Assembly: GCF_007097365.1 (NCBI RefSeq)
Contig: NZ_VJZR01000007.1
Coordinates: 31,922 to 95,921 of the forward strand
Source of the DNA: Flavobacterium franklandianum
GTDB lineage: Bacteria > Bacteroidota > Bacteroidia > Flavobacteriales > Flavobacteriaceae
DNA: 64,000 nucleotides
Reading direction: 5' to 3'
Shown: positions 37,601 through 44,645 of the stretch, piece by piece
How the letters are laid out: every line of letters begins with the position of its first letter
Position numbering within the stretch: position 1 is the first letter of the stretch
Notes under the pieces: model-generated
Told to the model about the DNA's origin: nothing
Database searches by the model: none
The model's input: the letters and a program-made list of their open reading frames with translations, nothing else
Translations under genes and position numbers: made by a program

Positions 37601-39547
37601 ATGGGAATAGATAGTACTAAGAGTTACTTTTCAAAAGATAATATCAGGTTCAACATTCATAATTTGAGTTATTTACCAAGATGGATTATTGTATTAATTG
37701 ATTTTTCAGTATTACTTCTATCTTTCTTTTTTACCTTTTTAATTTTTGAAGGAACAGGACTTGATTATATAGTAACTTCTCATTCTTTTGTATTTGTATG
37801 TTTTTTGTTTGGGGTCAATATATTTTTCTTTTGGTTGTTTAGAACTTATGCCGGAATAATCAGGCATTCCTCTTATATAGATGCTGTTAAGCTTTTATTT
37901 TCTCAAACTGCTGTATTGGTTTTCTTCCTTTTTTTTAATTTTTTGTTTGAATTGTACTTTCGCCAAAAAGCATTTTTGAACACTGCTTTTTTTATCAATA
38001 TAGTACTTTCTTTTTGTGGGTTGTTTTTGTATCGCGTCGTTGTTAAGCAAACTTTTGAGCTTTATTTTGTTGAAAAGAACAATGCTAAATTAATCAAAAC
38101 TATTATTTATGGTACTGATGCGAATGCTATCTCCATTGCCAATGCTTTAAAATTTGAAACCCCATCGCGTTTTAAAATTATAGGATTTGTTGATAAAAAC
38201 AATCAAAACGCTTCGAAGCGAATGTTGGATTTACCCATTTTAATTCTCCGAAAAAAACTCCCTTCTTTATTGCGATCTGTTGGTGCCGAAGGCCTAGTAA
38301 TCGCTGACAAAAGTTTGTCTAAAGAAGAACAAATTGCCATCATAGATCAATGTATAGAATTCAATTTTAAAGTATTTTCAATACCTACCATTTTAGACTG
38401 GGAAAATCAAAAAGAGATTTCCCAAAAAGTTAAAAACATTGAAATTGAGGATTTACTCGAAAGAGATCCTATTGTATTGGATACGATATCGATTTCAAAA
38501 CAGTTGAAAGGTAAAACTATTTTGATAACGGGAGCCGCAGGGTCAATAGGAAGTGAAATTGTAAGGCAGGTATTGAGTTTTCAGCCCAGAAAAGTAATTA
38601 TAATGGATCAGGCAGAAACGCCATTGCATCATATAGGTCTTGAGGTTGAGGCCTTAAAAGAAAATGTTATTATTCATTCGATAATTGCTGACGTTCGGGA
38701 TAGAACCGCTATAGAAAGGGTTTTTAAATTGTATAAACCTGATATGGTTTACCATGCTGCGGCCTATAAACACGTGCCTTTGATGGAATGTAATCCCTCC
38801 CAGGCTATTCTTACCAATGTGAATGGAACTAAGAATCTTGCTGATTTATCTTGTGAGTATGGTGTAGAGAAATTTGTGATGATTTCTACTGATAAGGCGG
38901 TTAACCCTAGTAATGTTATGGGTGCCAGTAAAAGAATTGCCGAAAAATATGTACAATCGCTTCACTTAAAATGCCAAGAAAATAAAAAGTTATATTCCAC
39001 TAAATTTATAACGACACGATTTGGAAATGTTTTAGGGTCTAATGGTTCAGTGGTACCTTTATTTTCGAAACAAATTGCCGAAGGCGGTCCTATTACCATT
39101 ACGCATCCCGATATTATTCGGTATTTTATGACCATACCTGAGGCTTGCCAATTGGTTTTAGAAGCGGGTTCTATGGGTAATGGAGGTGAGATTTATATTT
39201 TTGATATGGGAAAACCAGTTAAGATTATCGATTTGGCCAAAAAGATGATTAAGTTGGCGGGTTATGTTCCAGATCGAGATGTCAAAATTAAAATTGTAGG
39301 GTTGCGACCTGGCGAAAAATTATACGAAGAGTTACTCAACGATACCTCTAAAACGTTACCTACCTATCACGATAAAATCATGATTGCTCAGGAAATTCAA
39401 GATGAATTTTCAGACTTGCACGTCAGTATTGAAGAACTTATAGGTATTGCAGCCTTCTTTGACAATGATGATATTGTTGCTAAAATGAAAAAGATAGTGC
39501 CTGAATTTATCAGTATGAATTCTACTTTTCAGGTATTGGATAAATAA
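37601..39547 (+). CDS. pglF: PglF/WbpM/CapD-type UDP-GlcNAc 4,6-dehydratase
   Basis: 648 residues, the long membrane-bound form. Four TM segments at about 28-150, a CoA-binding-like Rossmann domain (IKTIIYGTDANAISIANAL), then the SDR domain with NAD loop LITGAAGSIGSEIVRQ (about 307-322), AAAYKHVPLMECNP and STDKAVNPSNVMGASKR. In this subgroup Met replaces the usual SDR Tyr before Lys, and that is what is seen (M about 440, K about 444). It converts UDP-GlcNAc to the UDP-4-keto-6-deoxy sugar. The aminotransferase, acetyltransferase and PGT that would use it are in the operon at 11.6-27.1 kb, separated by surface-protein genes. WbpM-like D-QuiNAc synthesis is an alternative. Confidence 0.93.
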   Translation: MGIDSTKSYFSKDNIRFNIHNLSYLPRWIIVLIDFSVLLLSFFFTFLIFEGTGLDYIVTSHSFVFVCFLFGVNIFFFWLFRTYAGIIRHSSYIDAVKLLFSQTAVLVFFLFFNFLFELYFRQKAFLNTAFFINIVLSFCGLFLYRVVVKQTFELYFVEKNNAKLIKTIIYGTDANAISIANALKFETPSRFKIIGFVDKNNQNASKRMLDLPILILRKKLPSLLRSVGAEGLVIADKSLSKEEQIAIIDQCIEFNFKVFSIPTILDWENQKEISQKVKNIEIEDLLERDPIVLDTISISKQLKGKTILITGAAGSIGSEIVRQVLSFQPRKVIIMDQAETPLHHIGLEVEALKENVIIHSIIADVRDRTAIERVFKLYKPDMVYHAAAYKHVPLMECNPSQAILTNVNGTKNLADLSCEYGVEKFVMISTDKAVNPSNVMGASKRIAEKYVQSLHLKCQENKKLYSTKFITTRFGNVLGSNGSVVPLFSKQIAEGGPITITHPDIIRYFMTIPEACQLVLEAGSMGNGGEIYIFDMGKPVKIIDLAKKMIKLAGYVPDRDVKIKIVGLRPGEKLYEELLNDTSKTLPTYHDKIMIAQEIQDEFSDLHVSIEELIGIAAFFDNDDIVAKMKKIVPEFISMNSTFQVLDK

Positions 39548-39618
39548 TAATTTAAAATCAATACAAAAAATCCAAATTCCAATGTAAGTAATGAGAACAA
39601 AATAGTGTCTTTTTTTTT

Positions 39619-39691
39619 ACCATATAAGGCATATAGGAACATTTAAGTTTTTGATTGAATCGCTTATGTGAACTTATATGCCTTATATGGT
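39619..39691. repeat. inverted repeat with 17-bp perfect arms
   Basis: ACCATATAAGGCATATA (39619-39635) and its exact reverse complement (39675-39691), with a 39-nt spacer whose flanks also pair imperfectly (GGAACAT / ATGTGAAC). It lies between convergent pglF and the phosphatase gene. No T tract follows the stem on either strand, so it is not a standard terminator; it may be a miniature mobile element or a 3'-end structure. Confidence 0.75.
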
Positions 39692-39765
39692 AAGATTAAA
39701 TGTGTAACTGTTTAAATACGACAATAATTGATTCTTTCTATTTAAATTGGGATTTGGATTTTTTT

Positions 39766-40506
39766 TTAATCTATTCTAAAAAACTGATTGTTGGCAATCA
39801 CCTCTTTTAGAGGTATTGTCTCTTTTATCCTAATTTTTTGTTGGAATGCTGCCATATGATTGTTGTGATGCACATCAGAGCCTACGAAGCTATACATTCC
39901 TTTTTGGAGTAATTTTTCTGCAATTTTAGCAATTCCTTCGCCATAATATCCTACTACAGACAGTAGGTTCAATTGCAAAAGACAGCCTGCATTGATTAGT
40001 TTTTTATATTCTTCAAAATTATTGTGATAAAATACATACCGTTCCGGGTGAGCCAAAACGGGAATATAGCCCGCTACTTGCAAATCAAACAGAATAGAAT
40101 ACAACTGAATCGGTGCATTGATATAGGACATTTCGACTAAAACATAATTGTCTTTGAGTGTTAACAATTCCACTGATTGAAATAGCTTTACAAAAGAATC
40201 GTCCATCATATATTCTGCAGCAGCGCGAAAAGGAATGTGAATGTTGTTTTTATTCAATTCCTTACGAGTCACTTCTTCATTTGCTTTAATATTTTGGCTG
40301 TTGTTTTCCCAAAAGTTTTGGAAGATATGAGGAGTGGTAATGATTTGTGTAGTTCCAAGTCCTTGAAGCGCATTTATGAGGTGCAAGCTATCCTCAAACG
40401 TTTGGGCACCATCGTCAATTCCGGGTAAAAGATGGGAATGAATATCGATATAATTATCAGGAATTAGATCTTTAAGAAGCGGTTTTGATTTGAAAAATGA
40501 TAGCAT
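39766..40506 (-). CDS. CpsB/YwqE-type PHP tyrosine-protein phosphatase
   Basis: 246 residues. PHP-domain metal ligands are visible in YIDIHSHLLPGIDDGAQ (about 21-37), TTPHIFQNF, RAAAEYMMDD, LVEMSY, PVLAHPERYVFY and SFVGSDVHHNNH. These are the manganese-dependent tyrosine phosphatases that dephosphorylate BY-kinases in Gram-positive and Bacteroidota capsule systems. The likely substrate is the Wzc-like kinase at 9107-11479, whose tail is Tyr-rich. Unusually, it is single, on the opposite strand to its neighbours and far from the kinase. Confidence 0.93.
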   Translation of the reverse strand: MLSFFKSKPLLKDLIPDNYIDIHSHLLPGIDDGAQTFEDSLHLINALQGLGTTQIITTPHIFQNFWENNSQNIKANEEVTRKELNKNNIHIPFRAAAEYMMDDSFVKLFQSVELLTLKDNYVLVEMSYINAPIQLYSILFDLQVAGYIPVLAHPERYVFYHNNFEEYKKLINAGCLLQLNLLSVVGYYGEGIAKIAEKLLQKGMYSFVGSDVHHNNHMAAFQQKIRIKETIPLKEVIANNQFFRID

Positions 40507-40633
40507 TTTGTAAAGTTACGAAAAATGTTGATTATGGTTTGTTGTTTGTGGTTTATTGTTTTTGAGTTTAAATTTGTTTTTTGGTTAGAGTTTAAATGTT
40601 TAAAGTTTAATAGAAACAAAAAAACAGCAACAT

Positions 40634-40733
40634 CAATGGCAATGGCAATGGCAATTTCAAAATGGTATAACTGGTTAATCGGTTAATTCAGAAAAAAAAG
40701 GCAATATCAATATCTATGGCAATTTCAAAATAA
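40634..40733 (+). repeat. intergenic low-complexity repeat, copy A
   Basis: Three tandem CAATGG hexamers (40634-40651), then GGTTAATCGGTTAATT, GAAAAAAAAGG and a CAATATCAATATC tract. The same word order (TTAAT-GGTTAA, GAGAAAAAA, TCAATATCAAT, TTTCAA) recurs at about 42026, 43571 and 44521, always between genes. Confidence 0.6.
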
Positions 40734-40810
40734 GTTGACCCCCTAAATGGTGAAGTGGGTTGTATTGTATCTTAATTTTCATAGATCCATTTTTTGTCCT
40801 TTACTTCATA

Positions 40811-40985
40811 GCATTCGCTTTTAAAAAGTAAGCCACAGATTCACAGATTTTAAAGAGAAATCAATTTATGAAATGGATACTTGGGTTTAAAAACTCTTAA
40901 AACTATAGTGTTAAAACCAATTTTTATTGTTTATAATCTGTGGCATTTATTCTTTACAGCTGGATTTTATTGTAAAAGCGAATGC
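40811..40985. mobile_element. MITE-like element, 175 bp
   Basis: Terminal inverted repeats GCATTCGCTTTTA (40811-40823) and TAAAAGCGAATGC (40973-40985) are exact. A second nested inverted pair GCCACAGATT (40832-40841) / AATCTGTGGC (40935-40944) lies inside. The octamer TTTACTTC occurs at 40800-40807 and 40991-40998, a few bases outside each end, as a possible target duplication. No coding capacity. Structure alone suggests a non-autonomous element or palindromic intergenic repeat. Confidence 0.6.
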
Positions 40986-41013
40986 CTTACTTTACTTCTA
41001 ATCTATAAAGTAT

Positions 41014-41021
41014 TATATTTG
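41014..41021 (+). promoter_or_regulatory. -7 promoter element TATATTTG before wzm
   Basis: An exact TAnnTTTG match 84 nt upstream of the wzm ATG and just right of the MITE-like element. No TTG at the usual -33 spacing. Confidence 0.4.
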
Positions 41022-41104
41022 CTTTCGAACAGTGCTAGGGATTATAGGTTTTGATGGTGATAAGAATTCCTTTTTTGTTCCATAGATTGAATTTATACTT
41101 ACCC

Positions 41105-41974
41105 ATGAACAGTACAGAAAATATCGAAAAAGAGTGGTTGTTTGAAATAACACCCAAGAATAAGTTTTTCACGCTCAATCTCAAAGAAGTTTGGCAATAT
41201 CGCGATTTGCTGATGCTATTCGTCAAACGAGACGTGGTGACGGTTTACAAACAAACCGTATTGGGACCATTGTGGTATTTAATTCAGCCTTTGTTTACCT
41301 CGGTGACTTTTACTATTATTTTTAATACAGTAGCGGGAATCGATACGGGAACCATTCCCCCTTTTTTATTCAATTTGGCGGGTATTATGGTCTGGAATTA
41401 TTTTACAGCCTGTCTCAGTGGCACTTCTGATACGTTCAAAGCTAATGCTAGTATTTTTGGAAAGGTTTACTTTCCTAGAATCATTACACCATTGTCCGTC
41501 GTAATCTCCAATTTAATCAAATTTGGCATTCAATTTTTTATTTTTGTTGCTTTTTACCTTTTCTATTTTATCCAAGGCGCTCCTTTGAGCCTAAATGTAC
41601 ACGTTTTATTTTTTCCTTTTTTAATCCTTTTGATGGGCATACTCGGATTGGGTTTAGGGATGTTGATTTCTTCTATGGTCACTAAATATAGGGATTTGAG
41701 CTATTTAATTAGTTTTGGTGTACAATTACTAATGTACCTTTCGGCAGTGATGTATCCTATGGCTTTGATAGGAGACAAAATGCCCGACTACGCTTGGTTG
41801 GTGCAGTACAACCCCTTGGCTTATATTATAGAAACGACCCGTTATATCCTCTTAGGAGTCGGAATGGTTTCTGTTTGGGGATTGGTTTATACCGTTTGCA
41901 TTACCGTTATTGTGTTTTTTGTAGGTTTACTAGTTTTTAACAAGACCGAGAAGAGTTTTATTGATACGGTTTAG
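41105..41974 (+). CDS. wzm: ABC-2 type polysaccharide transporter permease Wzm
   Basis: About 289 residues from the ATG at 41105 (MNSTENIEKEW). An in-frame TTG at 41051 would add 18 residues with no family match. Contains the typical entry LKEVWQYRDLLMLFVKRDVV, VLGPLWYLIQPL and about six TM segments, with YRDLSYLISFGVQLLMYLSA and NPLAYIIETTRYILLG near the end. With Wzt it exports a finished lipid-linked polysaccharide to the periplasm. Its partner gene wzt now starts 2.7 kb downstream, because two accessory modules and repeats lie between; in most loci the two genes are adjacent. Confidence 0.95.
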   Translation: MNSTENIEKEWLFEITPKNKFFTLNLKEVWQYRDLLMLFVKRDVVTVYKQTVLGPLWYLIQPLFTSVTFTIIFNTVAGIDTGTIPPFLFNLAGIMVWNYFTACLSGTSDTFKANASIFGKVYFPRIITPLSVVISNLIKFGIQFFIFVAFYLFYFIQGAPLSLNVHVLFFPFLILLMGILGLGLGMLISSMVTKYRDLSYLISFGVQLLMYLSAVMYPMALIGDKMPDYAWLVQYNPLAYIIETTRYILLGVGMVSVWGLVYTVCITVIVFFVGLLVFNKTEKSFIDTV

Positions 41975-42000
41975 TCCCCCCAGCCCCCGAAGGGGGTGTA
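41974..42000 (+). repeat. C-rich/G-rich hairpin after wzm
   Basis: Directly after the wzm stop: TCCCCCC, AGCCCCC, GAA, GGGGG. Stem CCCCC (41984-41988) with GGGGG (41992-41996). No T tract follows, so it is more like the C-rich hairpin after neuB (63209-63240) than a terminator. Confidence 0.5.
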
Positions 42001-42025
42001 TGAAGGGTTTGTTGTTTGTCAGTAG

Positions 42026-42123
42026 TAAAGGATAATCGTTTAACTGAGAAAAAAATCAATATCAATATCAATTTCAAACCCTAACATTGAACTTTTTAAC
42101 AATTACTCCCAACTCCCAGCTTC
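42026..42123 (+). repeat. intergenic low-complexity repeat, copy B
   Basis: Reads TAATCGTTTAACTGAGAAAA, then TCAATATCAATATCAATTTC, CCCTAACATTGAAC and three degenerate heptamers (TTACTCC, CAACTCC, CAGCTTC, 42103-42123). Same word order as copies C and D, which lie after the ATPase gene and before wzt. Confidence 0.6.
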
Positions 42124-42209
42124 CTTTCCAGTAATAAACATAAAGTTTTAGACATACTTTAATCTTTTTTTAATATCAATAAAATTTAATATATATTTAA
42201 AACTTTTAT

Positions 42210-42217
42210 TATATTTG
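42210..42217 (+). promoter_or_regulatory. -7 promoter element TATATTTG of the DUF4143 ATPase gene
   Basis: An exact TAnnTTTG match 28 nt before the ATG at 42245. It suggests that the module has its own promoter within the glycan locus. No clear -33 TTG. Confidence 0.5.
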
Positions 42218-42244
42218 TAAATAATTTAAACGTAACGAAAACTA

Positions 42245-43459
42245 ATGCCTTTTAAAATACCAAGTACTATTGTAAAAAGAGAGGACTACATCAAGAGGGT
42301 GCTTCCTTATATTGGCAAGAATTTGATAAAGGTTTTTACAGGGCAACGCCGTGTGGGAAAGAGCTATTTGTTGTTTCAAATTATGAATTATTTATTGGAG
42401 CAAGATAGTCAAGCAGCCATTGTTTATGTGAATAAAGAAGATATTGCTTTTTCTGCACTAAAAACAGCCCAAGATTTACACGATTATGTTTTGCAGCAAA
42501 AGTCAAATTCCGCTATGACCTATGTTTTTATAGACGAGATTCAAGATATTGAAAATTTTGAAACCGCTTTGCGTTCTTTGTTGCTTCACGACGATTTAGA
42601 TTTGTATTGTACAGGTAGCAATGCCAATTTATTGTCAGGAGATATTGCGGGATATTTGAGTGGTAGAGCTATCGAAATTGTGGTGTATAGTTTGTCTTAT
42701 CCCGAGTTTTTAGTTTTTCATTCTTTGAAAGAGAGTGTGCAAACGTTGGAAATGTACTTCAAATACGGTGGACTTCCTTATTTGAAAAATTTAGTATTAG
42801 AGGAGGCTGTAGTTTTTGAATATCTCAAAAATATTTACAACACCATTGTGTATCGGGACATAATAAATCGGTTTCCTATTCGTAATGTTTTGTTCTTAGA
42901 ACAATTGGTTTTGTTTTTGGCTAGCAATATAGGGAGTCTTTTTTCGGCAAAAAAAATCAGTGATTTCTTAAAATCCCAGCATATCAATATGGCTTCTAAT
43001 CAGGTGCAAACCTATAGTGACTATTTGGTCAATGCTTTTTTGATACACCGAGTCAGTAGATACGATTTAATAGGAAAGCGAATTTTTGAAACAGGAGAAA
43101 AATATTATTTTGAGAATCTGGGTATTCGCAATTCTTTGTGGGGATATCGTCTGGAAGACCGGGCTAAAATCATGGAGAATGTGGTGTATAATCATTTACT
43201 ATTTCGAGGCTATCAGGTTCAGGTAGGCAATTTAGGGGCTTTAGAAATTGATTTTGTTGCCCAACGTGCAGGCGAAAAACTGTATGTGCAAGTGGCATTA
43301 TCCATTAACGAACCCCAAACAATGGAAAGAGAATTTGGTAATTTAAAAAAGATTAATGATAATTTCCCAAAAGTGGTCATAACCCTTGATAAATTTGATG
43401 GCAATACAAATGAGGGAATACTAGCTACCGATTTACGAAGTTTTCTATTAACCTATTAA
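42245..43459 (+). CDS. AAA ATPase with DUF4143 domain (accessory module 1)
   Basis: 404 residues. P-loop GQRRVGKSYLLFQIMNYLL (about 33-51), Walker B-like YVFIDEIQDIENFE (about 93-106), sensor region LYCTGSNANLLSGDIAGYLS, and the hallmark IEIVVYSLSYPEFLVF. The C-terminal DUF4143 part has YFENLGIRNSLWGY and a PD-(D/E)xK-like core (ALEIDFVAQRAGEKLYVQVA). The family is widespread in Bacteroidota; its biological role is unclear. Not a glycan gene. It sits between wzm and wzt with its own promoter, flanked by repeat copies B and C. Confidence 0.88.
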   Translation: MPFKIPSTIVKREDYIKRVLPYIGKNLIKVFTGQRRVGKSYLLFQIMNYLLEQDSQAAIVYVNKEDIAFSALKTAQDLHDYVLQQKSNSAMTYVFIDEIQDIENFETALRSLLLHDDLDLYCTGSNANLLSGDIAGYLSGRAIEIVVYSLSYPEFLVFHSLKESVQTLEMYFKYGGLPYLKNLVLEEAVVFEYLKNIYNTIVYRDIINRFPIRNVLFLEQLVLFLASNIGSLFSAKKISDFLKSQHINMASNQVQTYSDYLVNAFLIHRVSRYDLIGKRIFETGEKYYFENLGIRNSLWGYRLEDRAKIMENVVYNHLLFRGYQVQVGNLGALEIDFVAQRAGEKLYVQVALSINEPQTMEREFGNLKKINDNFPKVVITLDKFDGNTNEGILATDLRSFLLTY

Positions 43460-43560
43460 TTAAAAATGTAAAACCCTACTTTCCATTAAAAAACAGCAAA
43501 CCATCTAATCACATATTAGTTCATTTGAGAAAAATAAATAACTTTGTACGTTGTGGTGAA

Positions 43561-43714
43561 ATGTTTAAAGTTTAAAATGGTTAATCACATAATCTAAACG
43601 AGAATCAAAAAATTAAATATCAATCCCTAACATTAAACCTTTAAACTCTTAAACAACCTCTAACTCCCAACTTCTAACTCCCAACTTCTAACTTCTAACC
43701 TCCCACTTCTACCC
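43561..43714 (+). repeat. intergenic repeat, copy C, with eight heptamers
   Basis: The tract leads to CCCTAACATTAAACC and an array of eight heptamers at 43654-43709 (CAACCTC, TAACTCC, CAACTTC, TAACTCC, CAACTTC, TAACTTC, TAACCTC, CCACTTC), then TACCC and the TTG of a wzt 5' remnant. Copy D before intact wzt has the same array with six heptamers and the same TACCC-TTG end, so this is a duplicated wzt leader. Confidence 0.8.
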
Positions 43715-43750
43715 TTGAAAGATATTATCCTCAAAGCCGAAAATAGCTCT
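43715..43750 (+). pseudogene. 5' remnant of wzt (12 codons)
   Basis: TTG AAA GAT ATT ATC CTC ... encodes MKDIILKAENSS and matches the first 12 codons of wzt at 44646 (MKDIILKAENIS) with very few base changes. After 43750 the similarity stops and the zeta-type gene's promoter begins. The upstream leader is duplicated with it. Confidence 0.85.
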
Positions 43751-43784
43751 GGCACCATACCATTTATAAAAAAAAAGATTTTGT

Positions 43785-43792
43785 TATCTTTG
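43785..43792 (+). promoter_or_regulatory. -7 promoter element TATCTTTG five bases before the zeta-like gene
   Basis: An exact TAnnTTTG match. Only CACAA or similar (5 nt) separates it from the ATG at 43798, so transcription would start at or near the start codon, giving a leaderless or nearly leaderless mRNA. Confidence 0.45.
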
Positions 43793-43797
43793 TCACA

Positions 43798-44382
43798 ATG
43801 AATAAAAATCTTTACATAATTGCAGGATGTAATGGAGCAGGAAAGACAACGGCCTCTTTCACTATATTGCCAGAAATTTTAAATTGCAAAGAATTTGTAA
43901 ATGCTGATGAGATTGCAAAAGGATTGTCTCCCTTTCAGCCCGAAAAAGTTTCCTTTGAAGCGGGGCGAATAATGATTAATAGGATAAATGAACTCCTAGA
44001 AATTAATAAGAATTTTGCTTTTGAAACTACTTTAGCTACCAAAAGTTATAAATCTAAAGTGATAGTTGCTCAAAAGAAAAATTATACTGTAACTTTATTA
44101 TTTTTTTGGTTGCAAAATGTGGATTTAGCTATTGAAAGGGTCAAAACAAGAGTGAATGAAGGGGGTCACAATATTGAAACAGAAGTTATAAGGCGAAGAT
44201 ATATAAACGGAATAAGGAATCTCTTTGCAATTTATCTTTCGGTGGTTGATGAAGTACTGATTTATGATAATTCAGGAGGAAAACCAGAATTAATTGCAGA
44301 GAAAACCTTAGAATCGGAAATTACTATTGTGAATGAATTGAAATTCAATAAATTAAAAAAACAATACCATGAGTACGTATAA
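43798..44382 (+). CDS. zeta-toxin-like P-loop kinase (accessory module 2)
   Basis: 194 residues. Walker A IIAGCNGAGKTTASF (K about 16), FVNADEIAKGLSPFQPE with the catalytic-type Asp about 37, and NFAFETTLATKSY, all shared with zeta toxins and related AAA_33-type kinases. LAIERVKTRV and RRRYINGIRNLF supply the expected arginines. Zeta toxins phosphorylate UDP-N-acetyl sugars, which would interfere with wall and glycan precursors; whether this one does is unknown. A 48-residue protein gene overlaps its end by 14 nt. Both lie between a wzt remnant and intact wzt. Confidence 0.82.
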   Translation: MNKNLYIIAGCNGAGKTTASFTILPEILNCKEFVNADEIAKGLSPFQPEKVSFEAGRIMINRINELLEINKNFAFETTLATKSYKSKVIVAQKKNYTVTLLFFWLQNVDLAIERVKTRVNEGGHNIETEVIRRRYINGIRNLFAIYLSVVDEVLIYDNSGGKPELIAEKTLESEITIVNELKFNKLKKQYHEYV

Positions 44383-44515
44383 AAGAACGCCCAATCAAAC
44401 TAAAATAATTGAAGGAATGGATAAAGTTTATGAAAAGCTGATTGAATTCAAAAAGAAAATGAATAGTGAATTAGTGATTCTTAAAGAAGATAAAATCGTA
44501 AGAATAAAACCTTAA
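44369..44515 (+). CDS. small 48-residue protein coupled to the zeta-like gene
   Basis: ATG at 44369 lies inside the zeta-like gene's last codons (14-nt overlap); stop TAA at 44513. The product starts MSTYKRTPNQTKIIEGMDKV and contains a charged helix (YEKLIEFKKKMNSELVIL), ending KIVRIKP. The overlap, helical charged character and partner suggest an antitoxin or partner peptide. No homology can be claimed by eye. It does not resemble the classic epsilon antitoxin, which is longer. Confidence 0.6.
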   Translation: MSTYKRTPNQTKIIEGMDKVYEKLIEFKKKMNSELVILKEDKIVRIKP

Positions 44516-44520
44516 GTATA

Positions 44521-44645
44521 TAGTTTAATCGGTTAATTGTTTCACTGAGAAAAAACACTTTCAATGGCACTTTCAATTCCTAATATTAAACTCTTAAACA
44601 ACTTCTAACTCCCAACTTCTAACTTCTAATCTCCCACTTCTACCC
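44521..44645 (+). repeat. intergenic repeat, copy D, the wzt leader with six heptamers
   Basis: TTTAATCGGTTAATTG, ACTGAGAAAAAAC, TTTCAATGGCACTTTCAA, CCTAATATTAAACTC, then six heptamers at 44599-44640 (CAACTTC, TAACTCC, CAACTTC, TAACTTC, TAATCTC, CCACTTC) and TACCC directly before the TTG start at 44646. It matches copy C except for two heptamers fewer. Confidence 0.8.

Noticed and set aside
40507..41104. JUMPstart/ops-type antitermination element before the glycan locus
   Set aside because: No GGCGGTAG-like core was found here or in 36737-37600.
41984..41996. Terminator after wzm
   Set aside because: The CCCCC-GAA-GGGGG hairpin has no T tract; listed as a repeat instead.
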